Source of the DNA: Virgibacillus necropolis
Lineage (GTDB): Bacteria > Bacillota > Bacilli > Bacillales > Amphibacillaceae
Length of the DNA: 64,000 nt
Assembly: GCF_002224365.1 (NCBI RefSeq)
Contig: NZ_CP022437.1
Coordinates: 2,914,001 to 2,978,000 of the forward strand
Direction: 5' to 3'
A program made the position numbers and the translations under genes. Every line of letters begins with the position of its first letter. Position 1 is the stretch's first letter. This document shows, one piece after another, positions 10,140 to 17,810 of this stretch. Under the pieces are notes generated by a model. It did not search any database. It had not been told where the DNA came from and saw only the letters and a program-made list of their open reading frames with translations.

Positions 10140-11564
10140 TTGAAAAAGGAAATTAACTTTTGGCTGGCGTTATTACCTCTCGTTGTAATGATTATCGCGA
10201 TGCTACTGGCTGTCATCGTATTTGAACAAGCTCCACATGTACCACTAATTATCGGAACTGTAGTGGCTGCTATAGTCGCTTGGAAATATGGTTATAAGTG
10301 GAAAGAGATTGAAGAAATGATGTACAAAGGAATTAAGTTAGCACTTCCAGCGATCGTGATTATCATGCTGGTAGGATTAACTATTGGAGCATGGATTGGT
10401 GGTGGGATCGTTGCTACAATGATTTATTATGGATTGGAAATCATTTCACCATCCATTTTTCTCGTTACCATTGCCATTATCTGTGCCATCGTCTCCCTTG
10501 CTATTGGTAGTTCCTGGGCAACGATGGGAACAATTGGAGTAGCTGGTATGGGGATTGGAATTAGTATGGGCATTCCTGCACCAATGATCGCAGGTGCTGT
10601 CATCTCAGGGTCATATTTTGGAGATAAAATGTCTCCTTTGTCAGATACAACAAACTTAGCGTCTGGGCTTACACATACAGATTTATTCGTACATATTAAG
10701 CACATGTTTTACACGACGATTCCAGGTTTATTGATTGCACTTGGCGTTTATGCTTATTTAGGAAAAGATTTCGGTGAAAATGCATCAGAGTCAGCTGATA
10801 TCGCGCAAACGATTGTAGAATTACAGGAGAGCTTCGTCATATCACCGTTCCTATTGCTAGTTCCCCTGCTCGTCATTGTACTCGTAGCAATGAAAGTACC
10901 AGCAGTTCCTGCATTAGTTGTCGGAATAGCTCTCGGCTTTTTATCCCAGGTAATCGTTCAAGGGGAACCGATTACAAACGCACTGGGAGCATTACAAAGC
11001 GGGTACACCATTGACACAACGAATGAATTTTTAGCTGGGTTATTAAACCGGGGTGGACTCGATTCTATGATGTTCACCGTATCCTTGGCGATTGTTGCTA
11101 TGACTTTCGGAGGAATTTTAGAGTTCTCTGGCATGTTACGATCCCTTATGAACCAATTATTAAAGGTCGTAAAATCAACAGGTTCATTAATCGCCTCCAC
11201 CCTTGGGGCATGTTTTCTTACAAATGTTACGTGTTCGGAGCAATATATTTCCATCGTCATTCCATCACGAATGTTTGCTAAAGTATATACAGAAAAAGAA
11301 CTGCATTCCAAAAACTTATCACGTGCACTGGAAGATGGGGGTACGCTTACATCTGTTTTCGTTCCCTGGAATACGTGTGGCGTGTTTATTTTCGGGACCC
11401 TTGGTGTTCATGCCTTTGCCTATGCACCATATGCGATACTGAATTTCGTTGTACCAATTATTTCGTTGATTTATGCATTTACAGGATTTACTATTACTAA
11501 ATTGTCCAAAGAAGAAAAAAATGAGATACTTGCTTCACAAGCTGAAGAAGAAGCAGCTGGATAA
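10140..11564 (+). CDS. nhaC: Na+/H+ antiporter, NhaC family
   Basis: The protein has about 474 residues with around 11-12 membrane segments and typical NhaC motifs: SSWATMGTIGVA, GSYFGDKMSPLSDTTNLA and, near the end, LEDGGTLTSVFVPWNTCG. Members exchange sodium for protons, and some family members exchange malate and lactate or organic acids. The start is taken as TTG at 10140, eight bases after GGAG; a GTG at 10131 would overlap that site. It heads an apparent operon with the racemase-like enzyme 35 bases downstream and a GNAT, so a role in uptake of that enzyme's substrate is possible (inference). Confidence 0.88.
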   Translation: MKKEINFWLALLPLVVMIIAMLLAVIVFEQAPHVPLIIGTVVAAIVAWKYGYKWKEIEEMMYKGIKLALPAIVIIMLVGLTIGAWIGGGIVATMIYYGLEIISPSIFLVTIAIICAIVSLAIGSSWATMGTIGVAGMGIGISMGIPAPMIAGAVISGSYFGDKMSPLSDTTNLASGLTHTDLFVHIKHMFYTTIPGLLIALGVYAYLGKDFGENASESADIAQTIVELQESFVISPFLLLVPLLVIVLVAMKVPAVPALVVGIALGFLSQVIVQGEPITNALGALQSGYTIDTTNEFLAGLLNRGGLDSMMFTVSLAIVAMTFGGILEFSGMLRSLMNQLLKVVKSTGSLIASTLGACFLTNVTCSEQYISIVIPSRMFAKVYTEKELHSKNLSRALEDGGTLTSVFVPWNTCGVFIFGTLGVHAFAYAPYAILNFVVPIISLIYAFTGFTITKLSKEEKNEILASQAEEEAAG

Positions 11565-11599
11565 CCATTTATACTGTTTGATAGAAAGGGATTTAAATT

Positions 11600-12712
11600 A
11601 TGAAAATAACTGAAATTGAAATCATTGCCATTCAATTACCACTGATCGATCCATTTGTAATTAGTTATGCAACATATGATTCCATGCCGTCCATTATCGT
11701 GAAAATTACAACAGATACTGGACTTGTTGGTTACGGGGAAGGTGTAGCCGACGAACATGTGACAGGTGAAAGTTGGGATAGCACGTTCCATGTACTTAAA
11801 TCAACACTCGCACCCAAAATAGTAGGCGAAAATCCAATGAATGTAGAACGCATTCACAATATCATGAATAAGGAAATTTTTGCAGTTCCAACAGCTAAAG
11901 CAGCCATTGACATTGCTTGTTATGATGTCGTTGGTAAAGCACTAGATGTACCTGCTTACGCATTATTAGGCGGGCGTTACCATGATAAATTTCCGATTAC
12001 ACATGTATTAAGTATCGACACATGTGAAAAAATGGCTGATGAAGCAGTTAGCCGCGTAGAACAGGGTTATCGTTCTTTTAAAATGAAAGTTGGTACGAAT
12101 GTATTCGAAGATGTAAAACGGATTCAGGCAGTTCAAGAACGTGTTGGTGACGAAAGTTTGATTCGCGTGGATGTGAATCAAGGCTGGAAGTCGAGTGCAG
12201 CCACCGTCCAAGCATTAAATAAGCTTAATGGTGTTACACTAGACTGGCTCGAGCAACCCGTCGCAGCAAATGACATTGATGGTATGGCTGAGGTAAAGGC
12301 TAAAACCACTACTCCATTAATGATTGACGAAGGTCTACGCGGATTCCCGGAAATGCGTGAAGTAATTGCAAAGCGAGCGGCTGACAAGGTTAATATTAAA
12401 CTAATGAAGTGCGGAGGAATTTATCCCGCTACCAAACTTGCACATATGGCCGAGATGGCTGGCATTGACTGTCAAATCGGTTCGATGGTCGAGTCATCTA
12501 TCGGGTCAGCAGCAGGTTTCCATGTTGCGTTTTCGAAAAAAGTGATTACAAGTGTCGAGTTAACAGGTCCATTGAAATTTGCAAAAGACGTCGGAAATCT
12601 AAAATATGATGTCCCATTTATTCAATTAAATGAAAAACCGGGTTTAGGTATAGACATTGACAAGCAGACACTAGATGAATTGACTGTTCATTCGGAGAAG
12701 ATCACATTATGA
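11600..12712 (+). CDS. Enolase-superfamily racemase/cycloisomerase (MLE subgroup)
   Basis: This 370-residue enzyme has the capping domain and barrel of the mandelate racemase/muconate lactonizing group. Catalytic KxK is at 161-163 (FKMKVG), metal ligands are Asp191 (RVDVNQ), Glu218 (WLEQP) and Asp243 (MIDEG), and the second base is Lys267 (NIKLMK). This two-lysine set is typical of the MLE subgroup: dipeptide epimerases, N-acylamino acid racemases, cycloisomerases and some hydroxyproline enzymes. Substrate cannot be fixed from motifs. The gene overlaps the next by four bases (ATGA), and NhaC lies upstream, so a small transport-racemisation-acylation pathway is plausible. Confidence 0.8.
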   Translation: MKITEIEIIAIQLPLIDPFVISYATYDSMPSIIVKITTDTGLVGYGEGVADEHVTGESWDSTFHVLKSTLAPKIVGENPMNVERIHNIMNKEIFAVPTAKAAIDIACYDVVGKALDVPAYALLGGRYHDKFPITHVLSIDTCEKMADEAVSRVEQGYRSFKMKVGTNVFEDVKRIQAVQERVGDESLIRVDVNQGWKSSAATVQALNKLNGVTLDWLEQPVAANDIDGMAEVKAKTTTPLMIDEGLRGFPEMREVIAKRAADKVNIKLMKCGGIYPATKLAHMAEMAGIDCQIGSMVESSIGSAAGFHVAFSKKVITSVELTGPLKFAKDVGNLKYDVPFIQLNEKPGLGIDIDKQTLDELTVHSEKITL

Positions 12713-13401
12713 ATACAAAACTAACAAACGGCACGTTACGTGATGGACAAGCTTTTCACGTACGCTATCTTATTGTCGAGGACATACCTATTATTTTAAA
12801 TTTGCAGGAAAAAGTTAAGCACGCACTTCAATCACCGGCAACCTTAGAACCACTTAGTAAAGAAGAATTCAACGTAATCTTATCTGGACATGAGCTAATG
12901 ATCGGTGTGTTTATCGAGGAAAAGATAATCGCATTTCGAGCGATGCTTGATCCGGAAGTGGATGATGAACATTTAGGAATTGACGCTGGCCTGCTACCAG
13001 AAGAACTTCCCAAGGTTATCTATTCGGAAATTTCCAGTGTAGACCCCGATTATCGTGGAAATGGACTACAGATGTATATGGGTAAGTTATTAATGAAAAG
13101 AATCGATGTTAAACGATTTCAGTATGTTTGCGCAACCGTTGCCCCACTCAATATTCCAAGTTTAAAGGATAAACTATCACTTGGTTTAAAGATTGTTGCT
13201 TTAAAAGAAAAATATGGCGGAAAACTTCGGTATATTCTTATAAAAGATTTAACAGCCAAACCCGAGGACACACTAACTGATGAAACATTTATTTTATCGA
13301 CAGACATCACGGAACAACAAAAGGTTTTAGAAGCAGGTTTCCGTGGGGTGTCCATTAAGGAAGAAAACAAGGAATTGTATATTGGATATTGTAGGGTATA
13401 A
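12709..13401 (+). CDS. GNAT-family N-acyltransferase
   Basis: This 230-residue protein carries the GNAT core: ISSVDPDYRGNGLQMYMGKLLM supplies the acetyl-CoA pyrophosphate-binding R/Q-x-x-G-x-G/L loop, followed by YVCATVAPLNIPS and a last domain of about 60 residues. Translation is coupled to the racemase-like gene through an ATGA overlap. N-acyl amino acid racemases are often paired with acyltransferases, so it may prepare or modify the racemase substrate; this is inference. Confidence 0.72.
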   Translation: MNTKLTNGTLRDGQAFHVRYLIVEDIPIILNLQEKVKHALQSPATLEPLSKEEFNVILSGHELMIGVFIEEKIIAFRAMLDPEVDDEHLGIDAGLLPEELPKVIYSEISSVDPDYRGNGLQMYMGKLLMKRIDVKRFQYVCATVAPLNIPSLKDKLSLGLKIVALKEKYGGKLRYILIKDLTAKPEDTLTDETFILSTDITEQQKVLEAGFRGVSIKEENKELYIGYCRV

Positions 13402-13436
13402 ATAAACACGTCTTTTAGCCCATCACTCTTTTAACA

Positions 13437-13467
13437 TTTAGCATACGTTAGTATAACTAAAGCTAAA
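13437..13467. promoter_or_regulatory. Nested palindrome upstream of hsp20
   Basis: TTTAGC and GCTAAA enclose TTAGTATAACTAA, itself a TTAG/CTAA inverted repeat. It lies immediately before the ribosome binding site of the small heat shock gene, so it could be an operator. It does not match the CIRCE element. Confidence 0.3.
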
Positions 13468-13482
13468 AGAGGTGAAATAAAA

Positions 13483-13923
13483 GTGGGTTCCAGTAAAGAC
13501 AACCTGTCAAAGTGGTTTCACAAAGATTCCTTTTATGATTTAGCAAAACACATGGATTCCTTTTTCAATGAATCATTTAAACAATTTTTCAACCAAAAGC
13601 CCTTTGAAATTAACATGCAGGAGACAAAGTCTGACGTTGTGATTAGGGCAATGCTCCCTGGCTACAACCGCGATCAAATTAGGCTGGCAATCATCGGAAA
13701 TCAATTACGGATTACTGTAGAAGACTCTAAATTCCAGGAAAAAAAGAAAGAGCACTTTACAAACACTAACAAAGAATACAAGATGGAACGTATGATATCA
13801 TTACCATTTACAATTTCTGAAGAAGATACAAAAGCTACCTATAATGATGGAATACTAAAAATCTCCACTCCCAAAAAGAAACCAAACACTAGATTTATTA
13901 ATATTGACCAAATAAATGATTAG
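13483..13923 (+). CDS. Hsp20/alpha-crystallin small heat shock protein
   Basis: This 146-residue ATP-independent holdase starts at GTG after AGAGGTGA. Residues ~45-140 form the alpha-crystallin domain: FEINMQETKSDVVIRAMLPGY opens the fold, ITVEDS and MERMISLPFTI follow, and ATYNDGILKISTPKK is the A-x-x-x-n-G-v-L motif that marks the family. The N-terminal 40 residues are aromatic-rich, as usual for substrate capture. It is monocistronic with its own terminator. Confidence 0.9.
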   Translation: MGSSKDNLSKWFHKDSFYDLAKHMDSFFNESFKQFFNQKPFEINMQETKSDVVIRAMLPGYNRDQIRLAIIGNQLRITVEDSKFQEKKKEHFTNTNKEYKMERMISLPFTISEEDTKATYNDGILKISTPKKKPNTRFINIDQIND

Positions 13924-13929
13924 TCGTTT

Positions 13930-13972
13930 AAAAAGCCAGGTTTCCACTTTATCATAGGAATCCTGGCTTTTT
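13930..13972 (+). terminator. Terminator after hsp20
   Basis: AAAAAGCCAGG plus TTTCC pairs with GGAAtCCTGGCTTTTT, giving a long stem with a T run. It sits between convergent genes and can work in both directions. Confidence 0.85.
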
Positions 13973-14001
13973 ACAATTTAGCTATGGTGGCCGTTTATGA
14001 T

Positions 14002-14448
14002 TCATAAGTTATCTAAATTTATTTCCATCAATGTAGAAATCTCCTGAAAGCCAAGTTTTTGATAAAGACTCTTTACATGATTTCCTGTATATACAGTCAA
14101 TTGAACTTTTTTATACCCCTTCCCTTTCAGTTGCCTGTTCGCTTCCCTACATAAACTTTCCGCTATTCCCTGTTTACGAAATTTCGGTAAAACGTAAATT
14201 TCCGGGATAATTCCGATCATCTCGTTGGTATTATAGTCAATTGTACGTCCTACACCAATCCATCCCTCGATAACATTATTTTCTACATATACGAGATAAT
14301 AACCACCACTGGATAAAAAGGGAGACACCATTTCAAGCGCCTTCCCTTCTTCCTGCAAAACATAACCCATCGTTGATTCTTTTAATACTTCTAGTGAACG
14401 ACTTACAATTTTCTCTGTTTCATGACAAGTAGCTTTTCTAATCGTCAT
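14002..14448 (-). CDS. GNAT-family N-acetyltransferase
   Basis: This 148-residue single-domain GNAT begins MTIRKATCHETEKI. The acetyl-CoA loop is visible in IYVLPKFRKQGIAESLCREA (R-x-x-G-I-A), and the C-terminal VYTGNHVKSLYQKLGFQEI is the standard beta5-alpha4 end of the fold. Acceptor substrate unknown. The ribosome binding site is a GGAAGTGAAAG stretch. The neighbouring yppG-like gene is separated by about 25 bases and reads the same way, so the two may share a transcript. Confidence 0.85.
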   Translation of the reverse strand: MTIRKATCHETEKIVSRSLEVLKESTMGYVLQEEGKALEMVSPFLSSGGYYLVYVENNVIEGWIGVGRTIDYNTNEMIGIIPEIYVLPKFRKQGIAESLCREANRQLKGKGYKKVQLTVYTGNHVKSLYQKLGFQEISTLMEINLDNL

Positions 14449-14473
14449 CTTTCACTTCCTTTAGGCATACGAC

Positions 14474-14701
14474 CTACTTTTTCATAAATGTTGTAATGAT
14501 CGGGCCAACTTGACTATATATACTTTTCATTTGTTGAGCAGTTTCTGTTATTTTGTTGAAATCCAACTTTCCACTAGGATCACGGAACGAAGACAATAAA
14601 TTCGGCTTAGGGGCAACTTGGCGCCTTGGGAATGGCTGACGAACTCGGGCGGGATGATACTGCGGCATTGGTCGTCTTGGTCTATTAGGAAACATAAACA
14701 T
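14474..14701 (-). CDS. YppG-like small protein
   Basis: This 75-residue protein is basic and rich in Pro and Arg in its first half, then has a conserved tail LDFNKITETAQQMKSIYSQVGPIITTFMKK, as in the YppG family of Bacillus, which has no assigned function. GGAGG lies four bases before the ATG at 14701 and ten before a second in-frame ATG at 14695, so either may be used. A TATAAT-like box is visible upstream near 14720 on the minus strand. Confidence 0.75.
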   Translation of the reverse strand: MFMFPNRPRRPMPQYHPARVRQPFPRRQVAPKPNLLSSFRDPSGKLDFNKITETAQQMKSIYSQVGPIITTFMKK

Positions 14702-15174
14702 AACACCTCCATTATTATATGCTGATATATATAGTATTCATAAAATGAAGCCGCTGGGAAGGTATTTGTCCCTAGAATAGAAAATTTTCGTTTTGTAATA
14801 AACAACAAATAAGAGAGAATTGCGGCCAATTCCATAAACAACATTCGACTTATTTTTTAAGATGTGGCGAATATTGTTATAACAACGCAGTGAAATATTT
14901 TACTCATATGTACGATGTTTTTTCTTAAACCAGTTATGCATCCTTCGTTTTTATACTGGAAGAGTTGATGTCTGCTAAAAACATGGAAGCTTTGAACACG
15001 CATTATAAGGATAAACTATGGTTTCCAACTAGAAAACCAATTAGTGAATAGTAGTCTCTTATTTCTAATAGTTTCCCGGGAAATACACCATATCCTTCAT
15101 ATGTAAGCGCTTTGAGTGATCATATAAGAAAAAGTTTTATGTAAATGATGCAAATTTTGTCGAAAATTCAGGTC
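14702..15174. other. Gene-poor stretch with a short coding-like remnant
   Basis: About 470 bases carry no intact gene. On the plus strand, 14968-15051 can encode 27 residues beginning MSAKNMEALN and ending TRKPISE, and the same frame is open back to about 14923. It looks like the tail of a lost gene but I do not recognise the family. It is not in line with the N terminus of the AimR-like protein downstream. Confidence 0.3.
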
Positions 15175-15202
15175 TTTGTACCCGTGAACTTTGTGGTAAA
15201 AT
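15175..15202 (+). promoter_or_regulatory. Probable sigma-A promoter of the AimR-like gene
   Basis: TTTGTA (15175-15180) and TAAAAT (15197-15202) are 16 bases apart, with a TG just before the -10 box. The start codon follows about 40 bases later after TTAGGAG. Confidence 0.5.
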
Positions 15203-15243
15203 GTAGTTAAATATCAGAATAGTTTTTTAGTTAGGAGCGAAAA

Positions 15244-16272
15244 ATGACTATTGAATCAATATCAAATTCTGTACCTGACATTGCTTACGATGAAAATATG
15301 TCGCTGGAACGCGTGATTTCTAAGTTATCAACACTACATAATGAACAAACTGTATTACAGCTAGTTAGAAATTTGTGTCTACAAACTAGAAAAAATGAAA
15401 TTATGAAAAAAGGTATGGAATTTTTGTACATGAGTGGCTTTTATGAAGATTTGGAGCTTCTAATTGATAAGAATAAGAAATCAAAGATAAAATCTAATAA
15501 CCAATGGGCGGAACTCTACAAACTTATGATGGACCGAAAGTTAAGGCGTTTAACTCCACTAGAAATATTACACCGCGTAAAGTCCCTCCGAAGTGATGAA
15601 CCAGAGATAATATGTTTAATAGAATTAGTAAAAATCTCTAATCATTATGATATGCATGAATTTGGAAGGCTAGGTAACTTTTTAGACAAGCAGCAATCTA
15701 TATTTGCGTCGGTTAGCGATCCGTTTTTATTATCTTATTTTAATATACGATTGTATGAAGTTTTGTTTTCTTATTACTGGATCCGAAATGAGCTTATAAT
15801 TGCTAGAAAGTATGCCTTTCGCGTACTGAATTTAACACAAAACCCAAGAACAAAAGCTGCTATAAACATAAATTTAGCATTAACCTACACATTTGACACC
15901 TACCAACAAGGAATTCACCATTTATACGAAGCGCAAAAGATTTCAATTGAGCATGGCTTAATGGACATTAACTATATCATTCAAAATCAGAATATCCCAT
16001 TTCTTTCCGCACATCACGGAAGAGTAGAAGGTATTACAACTAATGATCCAAGTGAACAAGCCCATCTAGACATTGCAAAAGGAAATTTTAAGAAAGCAGA
16101 AGACAACTTACTAAAGTTACCTATAGATTCGCCATTTCAGCTTTACTATTTAGGGCTAGCTACGCATGACAAAGATCTATTACACCAATCGTATAACCGT
16201 TTTATTGTAAAGCGAAGTGATCATTTTTTTAGTAGATTACCTATTTTGGCATTACAGAAATTGGATGCTTGA
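15244..16272 (+). CDS. AimR-family (arbitrium-like) peptide receptor lacking the HTH
   Basis: The protein has 342 residues and is all helical. Its C-terminal half matches what I know of phage phi3T/SPbeta AimR: SEQAHLDIAKGNFKKAEDNLL, then a tetratricopeptide-like YYLGLA segment, and FFSRLPILALQKL at the end (AimR: EQAH and F.RLP.LELQK). Family AimR proteins have ~378-386 residues and begin with a ~45-residue helix-turn-helix; here the alignable part starts within the first 20 residues, so that DNA-binding domain appears to be absent. The pro-peptide gene follows 48 bases later on the same strand. No phage gene is nearby. It may act by protein binding rather than as a DNA-binding switch. Confidence 0.75.
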   Translation: MTIESISNSVPDIAYDENMSLERVISKLSTLHNEQTVLQLVRNLCLQTRKNEIMKKGMEFLYMSGFYEDLELLIDKNKKSKIKSNNQWAELYKLMMDRKLRRLTPLEILHRVKSLRSDEPEIICLIELVKISNHYDMHEFGRLGNFLDKQQSIFASVSDPFLLSYFNIRLYEVLFSYYWIRNELIIARKYAFRVLNLTQNPRTKAAININLALTYTFDTYQQGIHHLYEAQKISIEHGLMDINYIIQNQNIPFLSAHHGRVEGITTNDPSEQAHLDIAKGNFKKAEDNLLKLPIDSPFQLYYLGLATHDKDLLHQSYNRFIVKRSDHFFSRLPILALQKLDA

Positions 16273-16320
16273 AGCAAGGACAGCATCTTAATTCACTTTA
16301 TATTGAAGGGGGGTGTCAAC

Positions 16321-16443
16321 ATGAAAAAAATCGGAATGTTTTTTTCTATTATTGCTTTAACAGTACTTTTTGTTAGCGCTCCAGTACACGCTTCATCGGG
16401 TCCACAACTTTTCAGCGACCCAGGTTACGGGGATATTGATTGA
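16321..16443 (+). CDS. AimP-like secreted signalling pro-peptide
   Basis: This 40-codon gene starts at ATG 16321 after a strong GAAGGGGGG site. The product has a basic start (MKK), a hydrophobic core (FFSIIALTVLFV) and a signal peptidase site after V-H-A at residue 24, leaving the 16-residue tail SSGPQLFSDPGYGDID. Size, signal peptide and position directly after the receptor match AimP. Mature phage AimP peptides are C-terminal hexapeptides that often end in GA; this tail does not, so the active peptide (perhaps GYGDID or an internal segment) is unknown. It is followed by a strong terminator. Confidence 0.72.
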   Translation: MKKIGMFFSIIALTVLFVSAPVHASSGPQLFSDPGYGDID

Positions 16444-16486
16444 TGAGTTCCTTTCTTTTAAGTAGATAGAAATAAAATGCCACTTT

Positions 16487-16530
16487 ACACAGGCAAGCGT
16501 TCATTTGGAACGCTTGCCTGTGTAATTTTA
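16487..16530 (+). terminator. Strong terminator closing the AimR/AimP-like pair
   Basis: A perfect 16-bp stem (arm beginning ACACAGGCAAGCGTTC at 16487) with loop ATTTG is followed by a T-rich tail. It isolates the two-gene unit from the convergent threonine synthase-like gene. Confidence 0.88.
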
Positions 16531-16612
16531 ATAGGGTCTCCCATTAATAAAAGCAAGTTTAGTAGCCAATAAATAAAATAAGATTTTTAATAGAATTAAG
16601 CAGCTTATTGCT

Positions 16613-17778
16613 TTAATCTGATTTGATACCCGCCCCACACAAGGGAATGACCACTTTTTCATTTGAACCAGGGCGAAAGGGATCGTCTTTAAAAAGTCGA
16701 TACTTTTCAGAGACATTTCCATACAAACAATCCTCTACATAATTGGTAAAACCAGCAAAAGTAGCTGCTGTCGTTGGCTCCACGTAGAAACCCTGACTAG
16801 CTAGAGATCTCCGAGAACTGTCAATTGCTGATTCTGGAGCAGTGATAATTACGCCGCCCGTTTCACGAACAGCAGCCAGAATTTGACGGCTCCTGGGGGA
16901 TTAACGATAGAAATCCCTTCTGCTGCTGTTCCTTTATTGACAACTGGTTCAGCCATTTCCAATTCATTTTGAAACGCTAATGCCAGTGGTGCACATCTTT
17001 CGGACTGAATAGCAAGAATGCGAGGTATTTTGTCAATTAGACCCAAATCGGATAACTCTTTAAAACCATAGTAGACACCTAACAACAAAGTACCATTCCC
17101 TACTGGAACAACAACTACTTCTGGAAGATCTCCGTTCATTTGCTCCCAAATTTCAAAAGCATAGGTTTTCGTCCCCTGATAAAAATAAGGATTATAGACA
17201 TGACTAGCATAGAACATATTTCCCTCGTCTACAGCCCTTTTAGCCGCTTCGGCCGTATCTTCACGATCCCCTGGTACAGTATGAACAATTGCCCCATGCC
17301 CTCTGATCTGTTTTATTTTTTTTGGAGAAGTGCTTTCTGGTACATATATATGACAATCGATGCCTGCGCGATTTCCATATGCAGCAATAGATGTTCCAGC
17401 ATTTCCACTGCTATCAGCAACTAATTTTGTCACACCTAATTCTTTCGCTTTGGCCACTAATACAGCCGCCCCTCTATCTTTAAATGATAGAGTTGGCATT
17501 AAATAATCTAGCTTTAGTAGTACGCTTGATTCTGCTCCGTTAAGCGGTACTATTGGAGTAAATCCCTCGCCCATCGTCACCGATTTCCAAGCGTCACCAT
17601 TTTCCTGAAAAGGAAGAGCTTCTTTATAACGCCACATTGTAGCAGGTTCCTTGTTAATCTTATCACTAGAAAAATTGCTTGCAAAAGCTTGTAAATCAAG
17701 TAGCCCCCTACATTCACAACGCCATACAAGGGTGGCTGGATCATAAACCTTATGACAAACACTACATATATAAGACAT
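16613..17778 (-). pseudogene. Threonine synthase-like PLP enzyme with a frameshift
   Basis: The start at 17778 follows AAGGTGG. The product begins with a zinc-ribbon-like C5-x-x-C8 and C21-x-C23, then the PLP lysine Lys100 in TLSFKDRGAA, SSGNAGTSIAAYG and the glycine loop PVGNGTLL, as in threonine synthase and related beta-family lyases. The reading frame breaks at a run of five G (16895-16899, CCCCC on the coding strand). One more base there would restore NPP-RSRQILAAVRETGG and ~95 further family-like residues to a stop at 16613. It is either a real one-base deletion or a homopolymer error. It is the last gene of the D-amino-acid cluster, so the substrate may not be O-phosphohomoserine. Confidence 0.85.
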
Positions 17779-17810
17779 AATCGTGCCACCTTTCCGAGCT
17801 GATTCCTTTT

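Noticed and set aside
14548-14844. 98-codon minus-strand frame over yppG
   Set aside because: The YppG frame has the ribosome binding site and family sequence; this one is a shadow.
15244-16443. Prophage remnant around the AimR-like gene
   Set aside because: No integrase, structural or replication gene and no attachment-like repeat could be found within 10 kb on either side.
16528-16722. 64-codon minus-strand frame as an independent gene
   Set aside because: It is in another frame of the frameshifted threonine synthase tail, whose family-like residues lie in a different reading frame.
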